Source of the DNA: Pseudidiomarina sp.
Lineage (GTDB): Bacteria; Pseudomonadota; Gammaproteobacteria; Enterobacterales; Alteromonadaceae
Length of the DNA: 44,852 nt
Reading direction: 5' to 3'
Assembly (NCBI GenBank): GCA_023260975.1
Contig: JALQTK010000012.1
Coordinates: forward strand, 1 to 44,852
How positions within the stretch are numbered: the first letter of the stretch is position 1; every line of letters begins with the position of its first letter. The notes beneath the pieces are model-generated. The model had not been told where the DNA came from, searched no databases, and saw nothing but the letters and a program-made list of their open reading frames with translations. Positions 16,783 through 26,426 of this stretch are shown here, piece after piece. Made by a program: the position numbers and the translations under genes.

Positions 16783-17115
16783 ATGAGAGCCATTGAGTTC
16801 ATCGAAATACCTATTTTCACTCGACAGTTTCAATTGCTGGCGAGTGATGACGAATTACGAAAGTTACAGTTAGATTTAATCGCTAATTCCTTGCAAGGTC
16901 GCTTGATCTCCAACACCGGCGGTTTACGTAAAATTCGTATTGCGCTGCCAAATCAAGGTAAACGGGGCTCATTGAGGGTTATCTACTTACCGGTAGGGGT
17001 GGAGCGGATTTATCTCATCTATGCCTATCAAAAGAATGACAAGGACGACCTATCCATTCAAGAGAAATTAATATTAAAAAAACTCGTGGTGGAACTTAAG
17101 GGAGAAGCTGAATGA
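16783..17115 (+). CDS. RelE/HigB-like toxin of a type II toxin-antitoxin pair
   Basis: The 110-residue protein resembles the RelE/HigB-type toxins of the PF06296-like group, which act as ribosome-dependent mRNA interferases. Visible hallmarks are the conserved GGLRKIRIA block around 46-54 (the basic strand), LRVIYLPVGVERIYLIYAYQKND around 64-86 and a C-terminal helix. It is toxin-first, as in higBA and unlike relBE. Its stop overlaps the antitoxin start by 4 nt (ATGA). It interrupts the usual zapG-degQ neighbourhood and looks locally more AT-rich, which suggests horizontal insertion. Toxicity and target are inferred from family only. Confidence 0.85.
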   Translation: MRAIEFIEIPIFTRQFQLLASDDELRKLQLDLIANSLQGRLISNTGGLRKIRIALPNQGKRGSLRVIYLPVGVERIYLIYAYQKNDKDDLSIQEKLILKKLVVELKGEAE

Positions 17116-17396
17116 GTATTTTCAATGAATTAAAGTCGGCGCTGGAACAAGCTTGTGAAATTGAACACGGCAAGCGCAAAGCTAGCCGTATCACTCGCTA
17201 TGAAGTCGCCGATGTACGACGTATTCGAGCCCAGCTCAATGTTTCCCAGGCGCAATTTGCGGAAGCGCTAGGCACCAGTGTAGATACCGTTAAGAGCTGG
17301 GAAAGCAAACGTCGTAATCCGACCGGATTAGCTGCCAAAGTTCTAAACGCGATTGATAGCAATCCTGCGATTTATTACCAGCTACACAGTCGATAA
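17112..17396 (+). CDS. HTH-type antitoxin (HigA/NadS-like)
   Basis: This is the 94-residue antitoxin partner of the upstream RelE/HigB-like protein. Its N-terminal part (SALEQACEIEHGK, then ASRITRYEVADVRRIRAQL) matches the NadS-type group I recall, followed by an XRE helix-turn-helix: SQAQFAEALGTSVDTVKSWE around 54-73, with the RRNPTG signature after it. It should neutralise the toxin and repress the operon by binding the palindrome at 16737-16755. No terminator is evident before degQ. Confidence 0.88.
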   Translation: MSIFNELKSALEQACEIEHGKRKASRITRYEVADVRRIRAQLNVSQAQFAEALGTSVDTVKSWESKRRNPTGLAAKVLNAIDSNPAIYYQLHSR

Positions 17397-17402
17397 CTTG
17401 TC

Positions 17403-17463
17403 ATTGGTCTTTTACATCTTGAAACAAAGGGGTCATGAACTTATATCGGTGATATTGGTCTTT
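17403..17463 (+). repeat. Direct repeat ATTGGTCTTT upstream of degQ
   Basis: The 10-mer ATTGGTCTTT occurs at 17403-17412 and again at 17454-17463, 51 bp apart, each followed by a TTACA-like sequence. The pair brackets the candidate degQ promoter. It may be a regulator site or a duplication from the toxin-antitoxin insertion; I cannot tell which. Confidence 0.5.
17419..17463 (+). promoter_or_regulatory. Candidate degQ promoters (sigma70-like and overlapping sigmaE-like)
   Basis: TTGAAA (17419-17424), a 17-nt spacer and TATATC (17442-17447) form a sigma70-like promoter. Overlapping it, TGAACTT (17436-17442), 15 nt and GTCTTT (17458-17463) resembles the GGAACTT/GTC form of extracytoplasmic-stress sigmaE promoters. 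The latter suits a DegP/DegQ protease but is a partial match. Confidence 0.4.
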
Positions 17464-17508
17464 GTTACACACCATTGAATCAAGTTACTTATATAGGAGT
17501 ACGACCCC

Positions 17509-18858
17509 ATGAGAGCAAAGCTAGTTGCTGCTGTCGCGTTATCCAGCATCATTGCCATGGCAACGCCGGTCAGCGCTAATATTCCGTTCTTTAATACCAG
17601 TAAGAACGAGATCCCGACTCTGGCACCGATGCTAGAGGAAGTTACTCCGGCGGTGGTGAATATTTCGGTGAAAGGTACCCGTGAGATTCGTCAGCGTGTA
17701 CCGGAAATTTTTCGCCATTTCTTCGGCCCGAATGGGCCGCGTGAGCAAGTACAAGAGCAGCCCTTTCAAGGCCTCGGCTCGGGCGTCATTATTGACGCTG
17801 AAAACGGCTACGTAGTCACCAACAACCACGTTATCGATAGCGCTACAGAAATTCTGGTCACGCTGAAAGATGGGCGGCAATTTGATGCCACCGTAGTCGG
17901 CACCGACAAGCGCTCGGATATTGCCTTACTGAAGATTAAAGACGGCGACGATTTAACCGAAATTCCGATTGGTAAATCGTCAGCTTTACGGGTCGGTGAC
18001 TTTGTCGTCGCTATCGGCAACCCGTTTGGCCTAGGTCAAACCGTTACCTCAGGAATTGTCAGTGCACTCGACCGCAGTGGTTTGGGTATTGAAGAAGTGG
18101 AAAACTTCATTCAAACCGATGCTGCTATTAATAGTGGCAATTCAGGCGGTGCCTTGGTTACCTTGGATGGCAAATTGATTGGTATCAATACCGCCATTCT
18201 TGGCCCTAACGGCGGTAATATTGGTATTGGTTTCGCTATTCCTGCCGACATGATGCAAGCGTTAGTGGCCCAGTTGATTGAGTTTGGCGAGGTGCGTCGA
18301 GGTATTCTTGGCGTCCGCGGTCGTGACCTAAACCATGAAATTGCCAGCGCATTAGAGCTCAAAGTCAGCCAAGGCGCATTTGTCTCTGAGGTGGTAGAAG
18401 GCAGTGCTGCCGCCGAAGCTGGCATCCAGTCGGGTGATGTGATTATCAGCGTGAATAACGAGCGTATTCGCACCTTTGCTGATTTGATCGCGCGGGTAGG
18501 TACCGTGGGTGCCGGCAAACAAATTGAAATTGGCGTGCTGCGCGATGGCAAGGAGCGTCAACTTGAGGTGACCTTGCGTGCTGAAGAGCGTGAAGTAAGT
18601 GCCGCAGAACTGCACCCAGCGCTCGAGGGTGCCACCTTAACGGCCAATGATCAGGGTGGTGTCAGCTTGACTGCGTTAGAACAAAACTCCATGGCAGCAC
18701 GCTACGGGCTGCGCAAAGACGACGTGATTATTGCAGTTAACCGTCGCCCGGTGAATAGCGTGGCCGAGTTGCGTCAAGCGATGGACCAAGCTGGCAATGT
18801 CATTGCGCTCAATATTCGCCGTGGCAATACCTCGCTGTATTTGGTGTTACGCGGCTAA
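17509..18858 (+). CDS. degQ: DegQ/DegP-type periplasmic serine protease
   Basis: This HtrA-family periplasmic protease/chaperone degrades misfolded envelope proteins. The 449-residue precursor has a signal peptide ending near PVSA (about residue 23), a trypsin-like domain with catalytic triad His107 (TNNHV), Asp137 (RSDIAL) and Ser212 (GNSGGAL), and two PDZ domains (about 255-345 and 365-445). Two PDZ domains and the position just before degS favour DegQ; DegP cannot be excluded without a genome survey. GGAG lies upstream of the ATG, and a strong terminator follows, so degS needs its own promoter. Confidence 0.94.
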   Translation: MRAKLVAAVALSSIIAMATPVSANIPFFNTSKNEIPTLAPMLEEVTPAVVNISVKGTREIRQRVPEIFRHFFGPNGPREQVQEQPFQGLGSGVIIDAENGYVVTNNHVIDSATEILVTLKDGRQFDATVVGTDKRSDIALLKIKDGDDLTEIPIGKSSALRVGDFVVAIGNPFGLGQTVTSGIVSALDRSGLGIEEVENFIQTDAAINSGNSGGALVTLDGKLIGINTAILGPNGGNIGIGFAIPADMMQALVAQLIEFGEVRRGILGVRGRDLNHEIASALELKVSQGAFVSEVVEGSAAAEAGIQSGDVIISVNNERIRTFADLIARVGTVGAGKQIEIGVLRDGKERQLEVTLRAEEREVSAAELHPALEGATLTANDQGGVSLTALEQNSMAARYGLRKDDVIIAVNRRPVNSVAELRQAMDQAGNVIALNIRRGNTSLYLVLRG

Positions 18859-18884
18859 CACCGCAACCGCAGTATAAGCGTAAA

Positions 18885-18915
18885 GCAGGCAGCTCTCAGG
18901 CTGCCTGCTTTTTTT
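18885..18915 (+). terminator. Rho-independent terminator after degQ
   Basis: GCAGGCAG (18885-18892) pairs with CTGCCTGC (18901-18908) around an 8-nt loop, followed by seven T residues. It separates degQ from degS. Confidence 0.93.
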
Positions 18916-18967
18916 CTGCGCCTCGATGCACTAGACTAGCCCTACTTCACTTAGTTATGGACCTATT

Positions 18968-20014
18968 ATGACCCTGCGCGACTGGCTTTGGTATATCGTT
19001 CGCTTCGCCTTGCTTGGCCTGATCGTGGCCGCTGTGGTCATTGCCGTGCAACAGTGGTTAAACAAACATCCGCAGCCACTGCTAAGCGAACCGCCAGCAA
19101 GCTATGCTACCGCGGTGAATCGCGCTGCCCCAGCTGTGGTCAATATCTACAGTATTGGTGAGCTGCCTGATTCATACTATTCGCGCCGCCCCGGCAGCGT
19201 GTTGCGCCTAGGTTCAGGGGTGATCATGGATAATCGCGGGCATATTTTGACCGCCCACCATGTGGTCGCCGATGTCAGTCAAATTCAAGTCGCACTTCAA
19301 GATGGCCGGCAATATTCTGGCCAAGTGATTGGTTTTGATCGGGTCACCGACTTGGCTGTGGTGCGCATTGAAGCCGACAACCTACCGGTAATTCTGACCA
19401 ACGATCAGCTGCAGCCGCGGGTTGGTGATGTGGTACTGGCGATTGGTAATCCGCTTAATCTCGGCCAGACCATTACCCAAGGTATTATTAGTGCAACCGG
19501 TGGTCGTATGGGAGTGATTCACTCGCATGCTGATTTAATTCAAATGGATGCAGCTATTAGTGAAGGCACCTCGGGTGGCGCTTTAGTAAATAGCCAAGGC
19601 TACTTAGTCGGCATCAATAATGCGCAATTTCGCAGCCCGAGCGGCCAAGGCGTTGATGGTATTTATTTTGCCATTCCCTACCCACTGGCAAAAACGGTGA
19701 TGACGGCATTGGTGGAAGAAGGTGAAGTGGTGCGCGGTTACTTGGGCGTGAACGTCGGTGAGGCACCAAATACCGCTGAAATTTATCGCCAACCGGGTAT
19801 TTTTATTAGTGCTGTCGATCGTGCTAGTCCGGCCGAAGAGGCTGGCCTGCGACCTGACGACTACGTGATTGAAATTGGTGGTAAACCGGTCAGCTCGGCG
19901 GCCCAAGGGTTGAATTTAGTTGCGGAAAGTAAGCCGGGTACTGAACTCGAAGTGAAATTCTACCGTGGCCAACAATTAATGACCACGGTGGTTACCATCC
20001 GCAAATTACCCTAA
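18968..20014 (+). CDS. degS: DegS, inner-membrane site-1 protease of the sigmaE pathway
   Basis: DegS senses unfolded outer-membrane proteins through its PDZ domain and cuts RseA to release sigmaE. The 348-residue protein has an N-terminal membrane anchor (about 12-28), a trypsin-like domain with His98 (TAHHV), Asp128 (VTDLAV) and Ser202, and a single PDZ domain (about 255-345), which separates it from DegQ. The active-site serine motif reads GTSGGAL rather than the near-universal GNSGGAL (Thr201, codon ACC at 19568-19570). It converges on murA with a 7-nt gap. Confidence 0.95.
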   Translation: MTLRDWLWYIVRFALLGLIVAAVVIAVQQWLNKHPQPLLSEPPASYATAVNRAAPAVVNIYSIGELPDSYYSRRPGSVLRLGSGVIMDNRGHILTAHHVVADVSQIQVALQDGRQYSGQVIGFDRVTDLAVVRIEADNLPVILTNDQLQPRVGDVVLAIGNPLNLGQTITQGIISATGGRMGVIHSHADLIQMDAAISEGTSGGALVNSQGYLVGINNAQFRSPSGQGVDGIYFAIPYPLAKTVMTALVEEGEVVRGYLGVNVGEAPNTAEIYRQPGIFISAVDRASPAEEAGLRPDDYVIEIGGKPVSSAAQGLNLVAESKPGTELEVKFYRGQQLMTTVVTIRKLP

Positions 20015-20021
20015 CAGGGCC

Positions 20022-21287
<1,266 letters not shown>

Positions 21288-21295
21288 TTACTCTG

Positions 21296-21556
21296 TTAGC
21301 TCAAGTTGGCAAGTTTTTTCTGCCGCAGCCATTCGCCCGGCGTATAGGTTTTTATCGATACAGCATGGAGTTCGCCACTGCCAATTAGTTCCTTCAACGG
21401 CGCATAAACTAATTGTTGTTTTTTCACTCGACTGAGTTCAGCAAAGGCAGCACTAACCACCGTAATGGTCGCATGGCTGCCATCTACTTTAATCAGTAAA
21501 TCCTCCGGGCTCAAGGCACTCACCAGCAGGGTATGAATTTGTTCAGTGGTAATCAA
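21296..21556 (-). CDS. ibaG: IbaG (YrbA), BolA-family protein
   Basis: IbaG is a small BolA-like cytoplasmic protein that pairs with monothiol glutaredoxin and is linked to acid stress and Fe-S homeostasis. The 86-residue protein shows the BolA core, with GSHATITVVSAAF, SRVKKQQLVYAPL and the conserved HAVSIKTYTPGEW end. No ATG or GTG exists in frame before the conserved part; the only usual initiator is a TTG at 21556, with a weak upstream GCGAG, so translation is probably low. It sits between mlaB and murA. Confidence 0.93.
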   Translation of the reverse strand: MITTEQIHTLLVSALSPEDLLIKVDGSHATITVVSAAFAELSRVKKQQLVYAPLKELIGSGELHAVSIKTYTPGEWLRQKKLANLS

Positions 21557-21597
21557 GGGGCAATAACTCGCTATAACAGGTTAACTAATAGCTGCCA

Positions 21598-21906
21598 TTA
21601 ACGCGCCGGCAGCTGCAAAATTTCACTGGCACCACTGACTTCGGCAATAGCTCGTAATTGCGGATTGAGGGCAACGATTGCCAGCTCACAGTGGCGCTGC
21701 TGTAACTCGCCTTTTAACCGCAGCAACATAGCCACGCCAGCTGAATCAGCGTGCTCAACTGCGGCCAAATCGATGCTCACAGTGGCATCATGCAGTGCCA
21801 GTGGCAGCCATTGCTGACGCTGTTGCCACAGGCCCGGAATAGTGTTGCGGGTTAATTCGCCCTGCAGTACCAGTCGCTCACCCTGTTGGCTATAACTCAG
21901 GCTCAT
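21598..21906 (-). CDS. mlaB: MlaB, STAS-domain subunit of the Mla lipid transporter
   Basis: MlaB is the cytoplasmic STAS protein that stabilises MlaF in the MlaFEDB phospholipid transporter. The 102-residue protein has the STAS pattern: TVSIDLAAVEHADSAGVAML (about 42-61) with the Asp-Ser-Ala-Gly helix start, followed by LRLKGEL. It overlaps the mlaC stop as ATGA. Confidence 0.92.
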   Translation of the reverse strand: MSLSYSQQGERLVLQGELTRNTIPGLWQQRQQWLPLALHDATVSIDLAAVEHADSAGVAMLLRLKGELQQRHCELAIVALNPQLRAIAEVSGASEILQLPAR

Positions 21907-22583
21907 AAACTATCGCCACCCTCTTGATACTGACGAATGGGTTCGGCGGCTTTTTCACGTAATAATTCTATGGTGCCATCAATACCGCGTTGACGCACGA
22001 CTTGCGCAACTTCAGCTTGTTTACTATTCAACAAGCTAACACCCTCGACCACTAAATCGTAGGCTTTCCAGATTTTTTCGTCTTTGTCATAACGCATTTT
22101 GAAATCCATGCGAATTGGCGGGCGACCGCCAGCCTCGACCACTCGGGTATTCACTTCGACCATGCGGCTATTGCCATCAAAACGCGCAGCATTGCCGAAT
22201 TCGACGGTATGCTTGGTATCATCATAGGCGGTAAACGCACGGCCGTAGGTAGCAATCAAATAATCGCGAAAGACGCTATAAAACTCTTGCCGCTGCGCCG
22301 CAGTGGTATCCTGCAATGACCGCCCCAAAACCCGCTTTGAGGCATACACCCAATCAACATAGGGCATCATTTCCTCACGGATAATGATCCGCAAATGATC
22401 GAGATCTTGGCTAATCAGCTCACGCTCATTACCAATACGGTCAAAGGTTTTATTAGCAACTTTTTCTAGCAACAGATACGGGTTTTCGTCGCGAATTAAA
22501 TCAGCTTGCGCAGCGACTGGTGCGCTCAACAGCAACATTGCTGTCAGCAGCAGCGCCCATGCTGCGGATTTGTTTACCATCAT
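21903..22583 (-). CDS. mlaC: MlaC, periplasmic phospholipid-binding shuttle
   Basis: MlaC carries phospholipid between the outer-membrane MlaA complex and the inner-membrane MlaFEDB complex. The 226-residue precursor has a signal peptide ending near VAAQA and the family segments MPYVDWVYASKRVLG, IATYGRAFTAYDD and WKAYDLVVEGVSL. Either of two adjacent ATGs (22583 or 22580) can be the start behind GGAG. No mlaA is in the window, as is usual because mlaA lies elsewhere. Confidence 0.95.
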   Translation of the reverse strand: MMVNKSAAWALLLTAMLLLSAPVAAQADLIRDENPYLLLEKVANKTFDRIGNERELISQDLDHLRIIIREEMMPYVDWVYASKRVLGRSLQDTTAAQRQEFYSVFRDYLIATYGRAFTAYDDTKHTVEFGNAARFDGNSRMVEVNTRVVEAGGRPPIRMDFKMRYDKDEKIWKAYDLVVEGVSLLNSKQAEVAQVVRQRGIDGTIELLREKAAEPIRQYQEGGDSL

Positions 22584-22592
22584 ATAATCTCC

Positions 22593-23060
22593 TTAATCTT
22601 TACCCTGGCCAAACAGGAACTGCCCGATCAAGTCTTCTAATACCAAGGCTGATTTGGTGTCATACACGAAATCGCCATCACCCAGTATTTCGACGGTGTC
22701 ATCAATAAAGCCCGGATTCAAACCAATATACTGCTCACCTAATAAGCCCGAGGTTAAGATCGATACCGATGAGGTATCGGAAAACTCGCTGTAACGCTTA
22801 CTGATGGTCATTTCGACCAACGGCTCGTAATAGGTACCATCGAGCGTTATGGCACTGACTCGGCCGACTACCACACCACCCACTTTGACCGGTGAGCGTT
22901 CTTTCAAGCCGCCAATATTGTCGAATTTGGCGAACAGTTTATAGGTATCTCCGTTGGTCACGGTGCTGGTATTGGCGGCGCGCAGACCGAGAAATAACAT
23001 CGCTAAAACACCTAAAATAACAAACATGCCAACCGCTAAATGTGTATTACGTGATTCCAT
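22593..23060 (-). CDS. mlaD: MlaD, MCE-domain substrate-binding subunit
   Basis: MlaD forms a hexameric ring in the periplasm that channels lipids into MlaE. The protein (155 residues from the ATG at 23060) has an N-terminal membrane anchor (about 10-28) and one MCE domain, with KFDNIGGLKERSPVKVGGV, LTSGLLGEQYIGLNPG and the C-terminal LEDLIGQFLFG helix. An upstream TTG at 23072 would overlap mlaE; the ATG gives the family's usual N-terminus. It ends sooner after LEDLIGQFLFG than E. coli MlaD. Confidence 0.95.
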   Translation of the reverse strand: MESRNTHLAVGMFVILGVLAMLFLGLRAANTSTVTNGDTYKLFAKFDNIGGLKERSPVKVGGVVVGRVSAITLDGTYYEPLVEMTISKRYSEFSDTSSVSILTSGLLGEQYIGLNPGFIDDTVEILGDGDFVYDTKSALVLEDLIGQFLFGQGKD

Positions 23061-23064
23061 GAGA

Positions 23065-23841
23065 TTATCCAAACATCAGTGCAGTTAAAACGAAATCCAA
23101 ACCCAATACTGCTAACGAGGCAGTTACCACTGTTGAGGTGGTCGCGCGGCTTATGCCAACTGAGGTTGGGGTACAATTATAGCCTTTGTAGAGCGCTATC
23201 CAGGTCACCACAAAGGCAAACACGATACTTTTGATGAGGCCGTTGATAATGTCTTCTCGCCATTCCACGCTCGATTGCATGACCGACCAAAACGCGCCAT
23301 CGTCAACGCCGAGCCATTGCACACCGACTAAATAGCCGCCGTATATTCCTACCGCGGAAAAAATAGTGGCGAGAATTGGCATGCTGTAAAAACCAGCCCA
23401 AAAGCGCGGTGATACCACCCGCCGTAATGGGTCAACAGCCATCATCTCCAAACTGGATAACTGCTCAGTGGCTTTCATCAAGCCAATTTCGGCAGTTAAC
23501 GCTGAACCTGCGCGACCGGCGAATAACAGCGCAGTGACCACCGGCCCTAATTCGCGTAACAGCGACAATGCGACCATTTGGCCAAGACTTTGTTCAGCGC
23601 CAAAATCAACTAAGATGGTGAAGCCTTGCAAGCCCAATACCATGCCAATAAACAAACCGCTGATAATAATGATGAGCAACGAAAGTACCCCAAGTGAGTA
23701 CATTTGTTGCATCAGCAGCGGCCACGATTTGCGTAAATTCGGTCGCCCAATCAGCGCTCTTACTAGCATTATCAGCGCCGCGCCAGCACCAGCGATGGTG
23801 TCTAACGCCGCTTTACCTAAGGCGGCAATACGATCAAACAT
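23065..23841 (-). CDS. mlaE: MlaE, permease subunit of the Mla transporter
   Basis: MlaE is the ABC permease of the phospholipid transporter that keeps outer-membrane lipid asymmetry. The 258-residue protein has several hydrophobic segments and the family block [20 protein letters not shown], preceded by [16 protein letters not shown]. Its ATG lies 2 nt after the mlaF stop. Confidence 0.96.
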   Translation of the reverse strand: MFDRIAALGKAALDTIAGAGAALIMLVRALIGRPNLRKSWPLLMQQMYSLGVLSLLIIIISGLFIGMVLGLQGFTILVDFGAEQSLGQMVALSLLRELGPVVTALLFAGRAGSALTAEIGLMKATEQLSSLEMMAVDPLRRVVSPRFWAGFYSMPILATIFSAVGIYGGYLVGVQWLGVDDGAFWSVMQSSVEWREDIINGLIKSIVFAFVVTWIALYKGYNCTPTSVGISRATTSTVVTASLAVLGLDFVLTALMFG

Positions 23842-23843
23842 GA

Positions 23844-24668
23844 TTAAGCTCCCCGCCCGCCGAGTAACTCGGCACTGAGATCCGCAGCCGGATAATGAAA
23901 GCGCACCGGGCCATCGGCTTCGCCATGTAAAAATTGGTGGACCAGCGCATCGCTCGAGGCCATCAGTTGCTCCGGCGTACCGGCACCGACCACGGTCTTG
24001 TTGGCCATAATGTAAACATAATCGGCAATGGTCATCACTTCTTGTACGTCGTGGGTGACAATAATACTGGTCAGCCCCATCGATTCATTCAAGCGCTTAA
24101 TCAGTTTGACGATAACACCCATTGAAATAGGATCTTGCCCAGCGAATGGTTCATCGTACATGATCAATTCTGGGTCGAGCGCAATCGAACGTGCCAACGC
24201 CGCGCGACGGGCCATACCCCCCGATAATTCACTCGGCATCAAGTCTCTGGCACCACGCAAACCAACCGCTTCAAGTTTCATTAACACCACCGTTTCAATA
24301 ATGTCTTCGCTTAAACGGCTATGCTCCCGCAAGGGAAAGGCAATATTGTCAAACACGCTCATATCGCTGAACAACGCACCACTTTGAAACAGCATGCTCA
24401 TGCGGGTGCGCAACTGGTAAAGCGCTGAGCGCGATAAGGTCGGAATATTGTGTCCGGCAAAGGTGATGCGCCCCTGCTGCGGTTTTAATTGACCGCCAAT
24501 TAAACGCAACAAGGTGGTCTTGCCGATGCCACTTGGGCCCAGCACTGCAGTAATCTTACCGCGCGGAATAGCCAGGTTGAGATCACGGTAGACCGGGTGG
24601 GCACCATGCGCATGAGCGAAATCAACGCCATGCAACTCAACTAAATAGTCTACTGCAGCATCCGACAT
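23844..24668 (-). CDS. mlaF: MlaF, ATPase subunit of the Mla transporter
   Basis: MlaF drives MlaE. From the ATG at 24668 the protein is 274 residues, with Walker [10 protein letters not shown], signature [13 protein letters not shown] and Walker [14 protein letters not shown]; the GQDP ending is typical of MlaF. A longer in-frame start at 24698 is less likely because GGAG sits 10 nt from 24668. It is first in mlaFEDCB-ibaG-murA and diverges from kdsD. The calcium/sodium exchanger gene that lies between them in E. coli is absent. Confidence 0.95.
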   Translation of the reverse strand: MSDAAVDYLVELHGVDFAHAHGAHPVYRDLNLAIPRGKITAVLGPSGIGKTTLLRLIGGQLKPQQGRITFAGHNIPTLSRSALYQLRTRMSMLFQSGALFSDMSVFDNIAFPLREHSRLSEDIIETVVLMKLEAVGLRGARDLMPSELSGGMARRAALARSIALDPELIMYDEPFAGQDPISMGVIVKLIKRLNESMGLTSIIVTHDVQEVMTIADYVYIMANKTVVGAGTPEQLMASSDALVHQFLHGEADGPVRFHYPAADLSAELLGGRGA

Positions 24669-24867
24669 AGATGGCTTGTCTCCTTTTATCAGCCACATAG
24701 TTTAGCAGATTTGCGCCAAGGTCAGGTACTCCCGTAAGTAAAATTTGTGACAAAACGTGAGTGATGGGTTATTTACGTCTGCAAATAGAAAAACGATCGG
24801 GTATGATTGTTGCATTACTCTTATGTTTCAACTCGATTGGCCGATGATTAACCGCGATGATAAACCT
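24669..24867. other. Divergent intergenic region mlaF/kdsD
   Basis: These 199 bp should hold promoters for both operons. For kdsD, TATGAT at 24802-24807 is the best -10 I see, with a poor -35 (CTGCAA). No strong mlaF promoter, hairpin or repeat stands out. Confidence 0.4.
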
Positions 24868-25848
24868 ATGAGCGCAGCGAAAAAGTCAGAGTTTATAGCC
24901 CTTGCCCAGCAGGTCGTAGATATTGAGGCCGCCGCGATAACTGGCTTGAGCCGTTATCTTGACGAGCAGTTTGCCGAGGCCTGTGCGATGCTACTGCAGT
25001 GTCGCGGCCGAGTGATCGTCATCGGCATGGGTAAATCTGGGCATATTGGCGGTAAAATTGCTGCCACCCTGGCCTCAACCGGCACGCCAGCATTTTTTGT
25101 GCACCCCGGCGAAGCCAGTCATGGCGACTTGGGTATGATTACTGCTGATGACCTGGTGTTGGCGCTATCGAATTCTGGTGAAACCAATGAAGTACTGGCC
25201 ATTGCGCCATTGATAAAACGCCGTGGGGTTGGCTTAATTAGCATGACCGGTAATCGCCACTCAACCTTGGCACAATTGTCTGATGTGCATGTTTGTATCG
25301 CGGTTGACAAAGAAGCCTGTCCACTCGGTTTAGCGCCCACCTCATCAACCACTGCAACGCTGGTTATGGGCGATGCGCTGGCGGTGGCGTTGTTGCATGC
25401 ACGCGGTTTCACAGCTGATGATTTTGCCTTATCTCACCCGGGTGGCAGTCTCGGCCGCCGGTTGTTACTGCACATTCGCGATATTATGCACAGCGGCGAG
25501 CGCTTACCGCAGGTCAGCAGCAGCGCCACTATTAGCGAAGCGTTACTGGAAATGTCACGCAAAGGGCTGGGTATGACTGGGGTCACCGACAGCAGCGGGC
25601 AATTACTCGGCATTTTCACTGATGGTGACTTACGTCGCATCCTTGATCAGCGAATCGATGTGCATAGCACCGCGATTGCGCAGGTGATGACTCACAAGCC
25701 AATTACTATTGCCGCCGATGTGTTGGCTGCGCAAGGTTTAAAGCTGATGGAAGACCATAAAATTAATGGCTTATTTGTGGTCGATCAGCATGGCCATGCC
25801 ATTGGTGCGCTCAATATGCATGACCTGCTCAAAGCGGGGGTACTGTAA
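24868..25848 (+). CDS. kdsD: KdsD, D-arabinose 5-phosphate isomerase
   Basis: KdsD makes D-arabinose 5-phosphate from ribulose 5-phosphate, the first step to Kdo of LPS. It has an SIS domain with an intact GMGKSGHIGGKIAATLAST loop, the HPGEASHGDLGM motif, EACPLGLAPTSSTT, and two C-terminal CBS domains ending in LNMHDLLKAGVL. The start is uncertain: ATGs at 24823, 24844 and 24868 are in frame, none with a strong ribosome binding site. I chose 24868 (326 residues) because it matches the 328 of E. coli. The stop overlaps kdsC (TAATG). Confidence 0.95.
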   Translation: MSAAKKSEFIALAQQVVDIEAAAITGLSRYLDEQFAEACAMLLQCRGRVIVIGMGKSGHIGGKIAATLASTGTPAFFVHPGEASHGDLGMITADDLVLALSNSGETNEVLAIAPLIKRRGVGLISMTGNRHSTLAQLSDVHVCIAVDKEACPLGLAPTSSTTATLVMGDALAVALLHARGFTADDFALSHPGGSLGRRLLLHIRDIMHSGERLPQVSSSATISEALLEMSRKGLGMTGVTDSSGQLLGIFTDGDLRRILDQRIDVHSTAIAQVMTHKPITIAADVLAAQGLKLMEDHKINGLFVVDQHGHAIGALNMHDLLKAGVL

Positions 25849-26426
25849 TGAACCACGTAATCAGCAGCGATAACGGCTATGTAAGCAGCTGGTATGGCGA
25901 TATCAGCGCCACCTTGGTACAGCAACTCAGCGCGATTGAGTTATTGATTTGTGACGTTGATGGGGTATTTTCCGACGGTCGCATTTACCTTGGTAATCAT
26001 GGCGAGGAACTAAAAGCCTTTCACACCCGCGATGGTTTTGGCATTAAGGCGTTACTGAACAATAATGTCGCGGTAGCGGTCATCACCGGGCGGCGTTCTC
26101 AGCTTGTCAGTGAGCGTATGCAGGCGCTCGGGGTGCAGCATATTTTTCAAGGTTGTGAAGATAAGCTGAGTGTTTATCAGCAGTTAGCTCAGCAGTTGGC
26201 GCTCGAGCATAAGCAAATTGCCTGTATCGGTGACGATATTCCTGACGTCGCCATGATGCAGCACGCCGGGGTTGGTATTGCTGTCAATGACGCCCACCCC
26301 TATGTGCAGCAGCAGGCTAATTATGTGACCAGCTTGCGCGGTGGCTTTGGCGCTGTACGCGAAGTCAGTGATTTAATTTTATTAAGCCAAGGTAAGCTGC
26401 AATTGCAGGGTGGAGTGAGCCTGTGA
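25848..26426 (+). CDS. kdsC: KdsC, Kdo-8-phosphate phosphatase
   Basis: KdsC dephosphorylates Kdo 8-phosphate to Kdo. The 192-residue HAD-family enzyme shows motif I DVDGVFSDG with Asp36 and Asp38, HTRDGFGIKAL, motif II ITGR and the metal-binding CIGDDIPD. It lacks a cap domain, as usual for the tetrameric C0 subclass. It overlaps lptC as GTGA. Confidence 0.96.
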   Translation: MNHVISSDNGYVSSWYGDISATLVQQLSAIELLICDVDGVFSDGRIYLGNHGEELKAFHTRDGFGIKALLNNNVAVAVITGRRSQLVSERMQALGVQHIFQGCEDKLSVYQQLAQQLALEHKQIACIGDDIPDVAMMQHAGVGIAVNDAHPYVQQQANYVTSLRGGFGAVREVSDLILLSQGKLQLQGGVSL

